Positions 56,151 through 64,000 of a stretch of 64,000 bases of DNA are shown here, in pieces. Source of the DNA: Niebla homalea (lineage: Eukaryota; Ascomycota; Lecanoromycetes; Lecanorales; Ramalinaceae); contig JAHGAU010000016.1 in assembly GCA_019925105.1 (NCBI GenBank), positions 930,001 through 994,000 on the forward strand, written 5' to 3'. How positions within the stretch are numbered: the first letter of the stretch is position 1; each line of letters opens with the position of its first letter. The notes below the pieces were generated by a model, which was given only the letters and a program-made list of their open reading frames with translations, searched no databases and had not been told where the DNA came from. The translations under genes and the position numbers were made by a program.

Positions 56151-56887
56151 CATGACGCCCAATAAGACCGATATTGCGGTCCTGCCGAGAGAACTACGTG
56201 ACCGAATCTTTGAGCACTGTTATCCTGCTCAAAACATCCACCCTTATGCTCCATCAGTAAGTAAAGCATCCAATTCGTGGTCTGCCTCTGCATTGCAGTT
56301 TACGAAGCCCAGCCAGGTGAAGCAAACCCGATGACACCCCTAGCTAGGAGCAGAGTAGCCTACCTATGGACATTTTGCGAGTCAGCAAAAGGTTTTAAGA
56401 CGAAGCATCCTGGATGCTATTTTCTAACAGGACCTTCGTCCTGTCAACCAGGGAATCCATGGCAGGATTCTTTTCGGCAGTGGGGACAAATCCCCAGAGA
56501 TATCGGATCACGAAGCTCGAGCTTATGCTCACGTTGTCCGACCTCTTTGGGGTCCCGGAGAGTCAGACCTCCCTCACAAATATACCCACCATCGAAGTGG
56601 ACTTCGCACCTTGCCAATATCTTTCAAAGTCCCCGCAAGAACGTGAAGCTCACAAGAAAGAGCTCGAAAATATCATCATATTCTGGTTTCAGCAAGCTGG
56701 CCTTGAACTTTCGGCACAGAGTTGCAATGAAATCACAATTCGTATGGACAAAATTTCTGCCGGGGTGTTACGGAGAGCATTCTCTTCCCGCCAGTCATGC
56801 CCCAAGACTCTCCAAATGAGCCATTATCTTTCGAGCTCGTCTTGCCGCCGGAGTGGTATTGAAAATCCCCCAAGCCACCATGAATGA
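56151..56887 (+). pseudogene. F-box-like family copy C, inactivated
   Basis: The start MTPNKTDIAVLPRELRDRIF matches the family's N-terminal motif. Further down, DILRVSKRF is followed by a TAA (56396-56398) and DEASWMLFSNRTFVLST, matching copy A's LLVNKSIHEEASRTLL and copy B's QEVYAFLYN segment, so the stop interrupts the conserved element. The TAA would be CAA before C-to-T. At least one more stop and a frame change lie between 56256 and 56380, possibly around a former intron (GTAAGT at 56257). The 3' part (to 56887) remains open and protein-like. Confidence 0.65.
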
Positions 56888-59686
56888 TTGGGAAGATCGG
56901 TTGGCACTACGTCGAAGAGTATGTTCAAGCCCTACTTGTTCCTAGATACATTCAAACGCATGATTCTGACACAATTGTTTTAGTTCCAACCTAATTTTCC
57001 CAATGAACATTCAGGCTGGCGTGACATATCCCGAATGGTTGAATGAGGCTTGGACCATGATGATGCCATGACTGTGGGACGAAAAGCCATGGTTGGTTGG
57101 GAGGCTTTGATAGAGCATGTGAAGGACTACTTTATGCGACGGAGCGACTGTACAGGGGTGGATGCAGTGATAGTATATCTTTCAAGGCCTTTTGCATTCA
57201 TTGTTGCTGGGCCGTGAGTACAGACGCCCAGGCGCCCGGGTGCGTTAGAGGTCTTTCAATCAAACCTTGTATCTTGTCATCCATCTTCGTACACATCGTG
57301 CATCGCTTCGATCGCAAATTATTCTGGTCGCTCTGCTGACATCGCGGAACCTCTCGCCTGAGCGGCCGAATTCCTTCAGCTTTCACGAGTCGTTGTCACA
57401 CCAATCCCCGCCCTCTATGGAATATCTAGAAATGAAGTAGAATGGCATTAGAAGGAAGGGCATCTAGAGCGGGACGCTTGTAGCGAATACAACAGCAGTA
57501 GAATACTAGTCTCAATAAAGCAGCATGACGGCGTGAGCCCGAAGCCAAGTCTATGGCTGGAAGTATGGATCTTGGTGGAAAGTATCTAATCCAATGGCAC
57601 GAATAGGGGCATGAATGGCCGTTCCGTTCCGAAAATCGTGGAAAGGCTCCCTCGGCTACGATTTGAAGCCGCGACAGCAATAGGGATGGCTTTCAGGCTC
57701 TGAAAACAGGTGTTTTTCTTATTGAAGATCTATCAACATTGGCGATGCAGTAACGACAGAAGCTCTAGCTCTGTTGCGTAGTTCATCAGTACGATGCTCG
57801 ATTTGAGAAAGACGGGCAATCACTATGGGCAATCACGACCGGGATTTCTTCCGGACTGACTTTGACCTTGTTGGCCGTGAGCAAAAAAGTTCCAATGAAG
57901 TTCTGGCGTAGCTGGCCAATTAGATGGTTCCTTCAGTAATATGAATTCACGATGTACAAACAATGTTAAGAAAGCTCGTGAATGATCATTGAGGCAGCTT
58001 GGACCATGATCTATTGGCTCGCAGGGCGTAGGGGTAGGGGAGGAGCTTGCAAGGTCAAGAACGGTGATTGGCCGGCGTTGCCATCCAATCTGTTACCCTT
58101 TTTCGGGCCTAGCTTAATTCAGCCTTTGCAAATTTTCTCAAATCATAACGAAACGCGCCTTCTCACTTGCCTTCAAGCCAGATCCTCCACAAACGCCACG
58201 ATTCGAGACTTCCCTGCTGCAGCATAACCTTTGAGGCTGTAGTGCAACTACACCGACCATATGATCACTTGTAAAGAAGCCCAAAGCCTCATCGGAAGTC
58301 AAAGGACGCCAGCCACAAAGCAAGCTCTTCGGCGTGGGTTAAAAGAGGTCTGCCTCCCTGCTGTTCCCTTTTCTCTTACTACCCACTGCTCTCAATCTCC
58401 TGCTTTCTGGTTACAGAATTGACATGTTCGTCGCATACAGACTCTACTCCTTCCTGTATTTATGAATCCTTGTGATCCTCACAAGCGAAGTTCACACCGC
58501 CAGAACTTTAACCTCCGGCGGCAACAAGACTTCGTGCTCAGCATAGCATGGGAAGCTATGGAGGTGTTGAATCTGTCCCCTGTACGTGCACCGATACCTG
58601 AGTACTACAACATGAAGGAGCTCACAAAGCCTTGAAGGGTACTATAACAAAGCCACCGATACGAATGCAAATCCTGGTGAATGTTCGAGTGAGACCTCTC
58701 AGCACTACGGCGGACTCAAGAAGAAAAATTCAATCCCAGGGGTGGTATCATCATGTACGTTGACCTCGCTGCGAGCCTTCTGGTATGCTAATGATTTCCC
58801 GGAAGGCCAGCCCTTTCAATCAGCAAACCAATGATGGAAGAGGCTTCTTTTTCGGCGTTTGGCGTTTGGCGTTTGGCGTTTGGTGTCCGGCGTTGTGGAG
58901 TGCTTATTTCTTGTCTATTGGCTTGTGGTTTTGATACTTGTTGTGGTGTTTGGCGTTCGGGCGTTATTGTTGTTTGCTTTTTCCGGGTCGGTCTCTTTAT
59001 TTGTTTGCTTTTCAACGGGTTGAATAAGTGGATCTCGCAAGTTTACGGTGCGATCAGACCTCAATGGTAAGTACCTTCCATCTTCTGCAGAGAATCAATA
59101 CTGACAGCTTATAGAGGCAGTCAAAGCCGGTGGGTCAGGCTCGATCGCTCACCGAGGCGTCTGGTGAAAAGCTGACCGAAAACCTTCGGTCTTATCAGGC
59201 CTCCACTCCTTGATCCACCTCTCTTTGTCCATATCTGACGTGCAGCGGCGACTTTTGTCAACACTCCTTCAACTCGATTACTCCCCACCGTGGATTCTAT
59301 TCCGGAGCGACCCAATATCAAAGCTGTGCCATATCTCGTTTCGAAACTCAGCACCACCACATTACAACCCTATAGGGCTCGGCGCAGGTTCTACGGGCAC
59401 GGAGGCGGATCTTACTCGCATCGTTACATTGCGAAATCTCCATAATCCATTGCTCTGCCATTACAAAGAGTTCTGGCCTTCTGCATAGCTCGAAGCCAGG
59501 AGGGACTCGAGAAGATTTAAAGACAGATGCTATTCAACATTAGGAAGAACATTGGGGAAGACCTCGCCATCTGAGCTCAACTATTGATGCTTTTGCTCAG
59601 CTTAAGTTGTCAAAGAAGGCCTTGAAATTACCGATGTTACTCTACTTCATATTTGGGGATGCCCGTAGATAGCAAATCAAAATATT
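56888..59686. other. No supported gene
   Basis: 2.8 kb. A run of GGCGTTT heptamers occurs near 58856-58885 (simple repeat). No frame shows family features. Confidence 0.4.
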
Positions 59687-59740
59687 TACACCCCCGGGGC
59701 TCCTTTCAGGACTCCGGGGGAGTAGACGCCAGTGCAACGA
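59687..59740 (+). repeat. 50-bp hairpin repeat, copy 2 of 3
   Basis: TTTACACCCCCGGGGCTCCT is followed by TTCAGGACTCCGGGGGAGTA. It matches the 60368 copy over the hairpin arms but differs in the loop and after the stem. The stem remains pairable. Confidence 0.75.
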
Positions 59741-60367
59741 TGATCACCAACCAGAATCGCAGACACAAAGTAAGTGGGAATTCTCTCGCGCGTTCCGAAT
59801 CACATCTTCTTGCTGAATAAAATGCTGATCAATTGGCAACTATCAGAGTTGCTGCGCTTGACCAAATTAAACCATGACGACGAGTCTTCTTCGATTGCAG
59901 TGGGCCATCCGCCACCACTCGACCAACCCACCTGCGTCTCCCCCGTCCTGATGAAGGAGCTAGTGGTCTCTCAGGGAAACACAAGCCGTTTCTTTCCTTT
60001 ATTTTCTCAAAGGTCTGGTGACGGCGGGGCGGCCGGCAGAGCTCAGCAAGAAGTACGAGCTTGCTGCAAATGTAAGCAGCCAAGACAGGTGATGGCAGCC
60101 TGCTCAGATTATGGGGTGAGGCGTGTCCACAAGGAAAAGACCTTGGAGCGGGACGAAGCGCATATGATACGACAGAGGTGGTCAAGCCGAAACCCCCCAA
60201 GCCCATGTATGGCCGGGTGACGAGGCGCAAACGATATGACATGGGGCTCGAAGCTCTAGCCTCCCAACCCCAAGTAAAGCTGAGTGGCGCCTCTGATATG
60301 TCAAGTGACGGTTGGATATCAAGAATTGGGTTTGAAGCGGACGAGTCCTGTAAATAGATGAGGAAAA

Positions 60368-60420
60368 GCATTTACACCCCCGGGGCTCCTTGCGAGCTCC
60401 GGGGGAGTGGATCGACTTCT
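60368..60420 (+). repeat. 50-bp hairpin repeat, copy 3 of 3
   Basis: CATTTACACCCCCGGGGCTC then CTTGCGAGCTCCGGGGGAGT and GGATCGACTTCTTG. The arms CCCCCGGGGCTC and GAGCTCCGGGGG pair at 11 of 12 positions. It is nearly identical to copy 1 on the opposite strand and lies 680 bp from copy 2 in the same orientation. Confidence 0.82.
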
Positions 60421-61863
60421 TGCGACAGGCCAACAGTATTTGCAGACTTCTCGTCATATTCACTACAAACTATTGCATTCTTTGGAAAAGAATGTTTTTT
60501 CTTGGGTTCAGTAAGGATCCTGGAGGTAAATTCTGCGATTTCACACCTTTTCTGAGGCCACTACTGAGGTTCCTAGGCGCGTCGAGAATACTTCCTGTCT
60601 CGCTTACTCGACAACCAAGCGATTGAGGAGGGTCACAAGCGAATTGGGGCAAGCTGCGCGGTCATTGATGATCAGCAAAGCGAAGACGACGAAAAAGGTC
60701 GTGGCAAAGGCGTCCCAATCCGAGCAATAGCTCAGACCAGCCCAGGTCAAGAATGGGGGTTGGGGAATGGCCAACGGGATCCGGTTTCAGTGCACCTGCC
60801 TAGGCAGTCATCGCCCGACCAAGAAGTGGGGCTGGGGAATGGCAAATGGGAGTCGGTTTCAGTGCACCGAAAGGTCGCCTGGCTGTGCTCCCTGTCATTT
60901 CTCAACCTCACCTTGGCGGGTGATGAATGCCTAGGTACCAGCGGCAACACGAACAACAGCCCAGAGAACCAGGGCTATGTCCAAGGTGCTCCATATTCAA
61001 AATGGAAGCGAATCTACTCTGTCGCCCAGGGTGACGACGACTTTGAGGCAACTCTCAAGGAATCACCTTCCAAAAGAGCCAAGAATACCGCGTACAGTCG
61101 TATTAAGTCGGCCGAGGTCGGCCTCCGTTTTAACCGTTAATACCGTCGCGGCTCCACCAATGGATACGGTAGGAGCATTAAGGACTTCCGCACATCGGTA
61201 TAGCAATAGTAACCCCGGCTTCCAACCAATATCTGGTGACCGTCTTTTGAATAATCTGGTTCGAATACCTATCAACGGCTTACTATATACCATTGCTGCT
61301 CAGTACAATGAACCGGACTTAACCAACGACGCCTACCAAGGTATCCCCTCAGGCAACTCACTTAGATCATTATTCCATCAGTGGGACCAGAACAGTTTCT
61401 CGCCTCTTTTCAAACCATACTTATCACCCGAAGGCCTCGATCTCGGTGACTAGGCAAAAGCTTTACTGGGTTCGCTAGAATAACAAGGGTGGAACATATA
61501 AATAGCAAAAGCAGAATCGAAAGATTTTACCGGATCCACCAAAAGTGCTGATGACTTTGTCCAATTTAGCAAGGCGTTTGTTCTCAGGGAACTGGGACAT
61601 GCGTCAATTCTTTGCTCCGGAACGGATTAACTTATTACCGAGGCCCCTGAAAAGCCGACCTATTTGAAAGTGAGCACCGAGGCTTTAGAGCAAGAGCGGT
61701 CCTGCGGCACGCCCAGAGGGGCGCAACATGAGCAAAAACGCATGTGGAGTGATGATCGAAGAGGCCGCTTGAGAGCATCCGTAAGCCATTGTGGGCACGG
61801 GACGTGCCTTTGGGTATCATTTGTCGATCCTCGCTCCCTGGATTTCATCTCTTGCTCAATGTC
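60421..61863. other. Gene-poor stretch with one coding-like fragment
   Basis: A 40-bp direct duplication (about 60756-60795 and 60829-60868, GGGGAATGGCMAAYGGG, GGTTTCAGTGCACC) sits in the first half. At about 61140-61453 the plus frame reads NPGFQPISGDRLLNNLVRIP, INGLLYTIAAQYNEPDLTND and SGNSLRSLFHQWDQNSFSPL, which looks like real protein but matches nothing I know. It lacks a clear start and the frame is blocked upstream, so it is probably a relic. Confidence 0.4.
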
Positions 61864-62981
61864 TCATCCCACGCCACTGGTCCCTCCTCTGCCCCCTCCT
61901 CTGCCCCCATACAAAATCTCGCAAACGCCCCCAATCGGCACATCCATCACCGCATCCGTCCCCTGACTCCACGCTTTCCGCCAATCAACGCCATGCCCAC
62001 CGTCCCTGGATGTCTCTTGACCTATCCCGCGCCCTTTACCCTGCCCTGGCTTCCTCACGATATTTCCCCTACCATCCAGCACAGCGACATGCGACGCCTC
62101 ATCCACGATGTTCTCAATACTGCCCATGGGAAGGGTCAGGTAGCCAGTGTTGTAGCTCGCGAGAGCGACGTAGATGTACACGATTAACATGACGAGGAAG
62201 GAGGGGATGGCCAGTGACCACCATCGGTTGGGGTAGTAATAGATGCCGAGTTGGTGGAGGAAGTGGGAGGGGAGGTAGGACCAGAGGAGGTAGATCACTA
62301 GAAGAAAAGACGGTCTCGAGTCAGTAGCTTCGAATAGCGAGCAGAGGCAAGCGAAAGTGGGCAATGCTCATGGGGAGATAATGGATCTATGTCCCGGTTG
62401 CTTTCGCGGGAGGACAGCGAGAAGGGGGGAAACCAACAGAAGGCGAGCGACGATAGCAGGTAGAGGACAAAGCCATAGTATTCATAAGTAGGCACCTTGG
62501 GGCTCGCTCTGGGTACCGTGACGGTTATGCGCGCGGACTTTGTCACCGCACTTTCGGTCTCGTTGGGCGTGTCGTTTTCCGAGGTTTCGGGGGTGCTGGG
62601 ACGCGAAGTGGTGGTTGAGAATGGCGGGCGCAGCAGAGACGTCAGCGAAGGCGACGGTGGAAGTGGTGTGGGCGGGCGGTTGTAGAAGGGCGGCGCGAAA
62701 GCGTTGGCCATGAGGAGCGAGGAGCTGGAGTGGTGCAGCATGCGCGGTTTTGAAGTCGTGGAGTCATCTTCTGATGCGGAGGACGAGGAGTCTCCGGATG
62801 TGCTGGAGCCTTCGGAGGGTACTTCTTCGCTTGAAGCGTCCAGGGTTGAGGACTGTAGTGAGGGGGATGCCAGACGAGATGCTGTGGGCGTCTCAGAGTC
62901 GGGGGTCGAGGCATCCGACGCAAGGGAGAACGGGCGATTCAGTGGAGGTTTCGGAGGGTCGCGAAGAGGCATCGGCATCAT
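61864..62981 (-). CDS. GPI19: Gpi19/PIG-P subunit of GPI-GlcNAc transferase
   Basis: PIG-P is a small ER membrane subunit of the complex that adds GlcNAc to phosphatidylinositol, the first step of GPI-anchor synthesis. Exon 1 (62981-62438) encodes a long Ser/Pro-rich N-terminus and then YEYYGFVLYLLSSLAF; a 140-bp intron (62437-62298, GTTGGT...TTCTAG) joins to LIYLLWSYLPSHFLHQLGIY in exon 2 (62297-61864), followed by YYPNRWWSLAIPSFLVMLIV. These two hydrophobic hairpin segments are the PIG-P domain. The product has 325 residues, with a disordered C-terminus. Three ATGs are clustered at the start; the first was used. It is divergent from the Zn(II)2Cys6 gene. Confidence 0.9.
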
Positions 62982-63403
62982 GCATCGAGTTGTTCCGCAG
63001 AGAATGCGTAGAAAGGACCTCAGGCCTAATTGCAAACATGGACTGTTTGCTCTTGGACAGGCCAAATTGTGAGGTGACGTTGAGGCAGCTAAATTGAAGG
63101 AAAGCTAAGTTCCTTTCTGGGTTAGTGAGAAGCACGCCAATATAAATTAATGTTGGACGACGACTGTCTCACTTCATATATTCGCAATTCCACATCGTGA
63201 AGATTTAACCAACATTTGCGCAACTTCGACGTTGTAGACTGTGCTTACATTATGACGTATGATGGCTCCCCGCTAAAAGGGGCTGTCTTTATCCGGTAAG
63301 GCTTGCTCTTGACGCGTTGTGTCGAGGCAAACAATCAAGCGCGCGGGTATAATCCCGTTGCTGCTAAGTCCGGCTGTTGCGATTTTGTAAAAGGTTGAGA
63401 GTC
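62982..63403. promoter_or_regulatory. Divergent promoter region of GPI19 and the Zn(II)2Cys6 gene
   Basis: 422 bp between two divergent ATGs. No defined operator was recognised. CGG half-sites, as bound by zinc-cluster proteins, are not arranged as a clear pair. Confidence 0.45.
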
Positions 63404-64000
63404 ATGTCCTCTCTTCTGCGAAGGAATGGCAAATTGCCATCTTGCGAGCCATGCAGAAAGTCAAAATTGAGCTGTGACCATATACGCCCCGTCTGTGGAC
63501 GGTGCCAGAAAAAGAAGCAGGCGCCCCAACTTTGTACTTACCATCCTGCACCCATGACTGATCCAAAGCGTGCGACCAACGAGATTGCTCATAATTCCTC
63601 CAAACGACCCAGAAATGGCACGACAAATCTATCTGACCCAGCTGGCTATCCAAAACCTACTCAATCTCCGGGAGGCCACAAAGGTCTTGCTGCTCATCAC
63701 AAGCAGGTCGACGACACGATCCATCGGCATGCGCCAGCACCAGAAGCGGCCAAGATTACGGGCGAGACTGGCGAAGGTTACCTCGGACCAACGTCGTACG
63801 GCGCAGTGTTTCGAGAGAGCCAGCTCCTTGACAACGAAGCTGAACGATCCTCCCCTTCACAGCAAGCGACCTCGACTGATTCTGTTGGACACTCAGATGG
63901 CCCTTGCAACCTCGAGTCGGCCAGGCATGTGGCCGAAGGCCTTGATGTACTCCAGCTTCTCCCTGATTATAGCCTCGCATGCCGGCTGCTCGACAGATAC
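63404..64000 (+). CDS. Zn(II)2Cys6 transcription factor, 5' part, runs off the right edge
   Basis: This is a fungal zinc-cluster regulator; such proteins usually bind CGG-containing sites in the nucleus. The ATG at 63404 opens a frame that stays open to the window end (199 codons). The cluster is CEPCRKSKLSCDH, then VCGRC and QLC, with cysteines at residues 14, 17, 24, 31, 34 and 44 and Pro at 29 (spacing 2-6-6-2-9). A basic linker (DPKRA, SSKRPRNG) follows, and near residue 125-135 the segment YLGPTSYGAVFRE is one that often precedes the fungal-specific regulatory domain. The target genes are unknown, and the neighbour GPI19 is not obviously related. Confidence 0.9.
   Translation, partial: MSSLLRRNGKLPSCEPCRKSKLSCDHIRPVCGRCQKKKQAPQLCTYHPAPMTDPKRATNEIAHNSSKRPRNGTTNLSDPAGYPKPTQSPGGHKGLAAHHKQVDDTIHRHAPAPEAAKITGETGEGYLGPTSYGAVFRESQLLDNEAERSSPSQQATSTDSVGHSDGPCNLESARHVAEGLDVLQLLPDYSLACRLLDRY

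Noticed and set aside
58788..59070. Short frames with repeated FGVW or RRTPNAK words
   Set aside because: They are produced by a GGCGTTT heptamer simple repeat and lack any gene context.
25500..61863. Starship captain (DUF3435 tyrosine recombinase)
   Set aside because: No open or decayed frame showed a recognisable recombinase with its Arg/His/Tyr pattern; the island could still be an old cargo remnant.

Overview
This is a nuclear genome segment from a filamentous ascomycete, Pezizomycotina, with Dothideomycetes a reasonable guess. The evidence is short (44-142 bp) GT-AG introns with CTRAY-like branch sites, a laccase with ascomycete copper motifs and a DSGL tail, fungal-specific families (Zn(II)2Cys6 regulator, Cns1, Chz1, Emi1, Yme2, Mcl1) and typical fungal intergenic spacing. 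No bacterial, organellar, rRNA or tRNA gene was seen. The window falls into three parts.

Conserved block (1-25.5 kb). In order: the 5' part of the Hsp90 co-chaperone gene CNS1 (-), divergent from a cytosolic HSP70 ending in EEVD (+); a 1.1-kb transposon-like element with about 140-bp terminal inverted repeats; about 3 kb without recognisable genes; a multicopper oxidase of laccase type (+); the H2A.Z chaperone CHZ1 (+); the ER-Golgi SNARE BET1 (+); the anaphase-promoting-complex subunit APC15 (-); the twin-CX9C protein EMI1 (-), divergent from the mitochondrial inner-membrane protein YME2 (+); the replisome adaptor MCL1/CTF4 (-) with a MluI-box-like promoter; and a 697-residue fungal protein of unknown function starting MGQRHQ (+). 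I reassembled exons by hand; most junctions keep frame and give family-like protein sequence across the intron.

Decayed accessory block (25.5-61.8 kb). About 36 kb has very few intact genes. It holds a degraded second copy of the inverted-repeat element, at least seven tandem arrays (units of 18, 51, 72, about 116-121, 128-156 and 164 bp), dispersed hairpin repeats, and fossils of protein-coding genes, mostly on the minus strand at 33-46 kb. Where a frame can be followed, the in-frame stops are nearly all TGA, TAA or TAG that would be CGA, CAA or CAG before one C-to-T change, as expected from repeat-induced point mutation or cytosine deamination. Near its right end sits a small family of F-box-like (LPREIR motif) genes: two intact copies on opposite strands and one pseudogene, with a broken coiled-coil/zinc-ribbon gene beside the first.

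Right conserved edge (61.8-64 kb). GPI19/PIG-P, a GPI-anchor biosynthesis subunit (-), is divergent from the 5' end of a Zn(II)2Cys6 transcription factor (+) that runs off the window.

Functional links: CNS1 and HSP70 share one intergenic region carrying heat-shock-element-like motifs, so co-chaperone and chaperone may be co-regulated. CHZ1, APC15 and MCL1 are chromatin and cell-cycle genes, and EMI1/YME2 are both mitochondrial, but no dedicated pathway or gene cluster is evident. The most unusual material is the repeat-rich, mutated block and the inverted-repeat element family.
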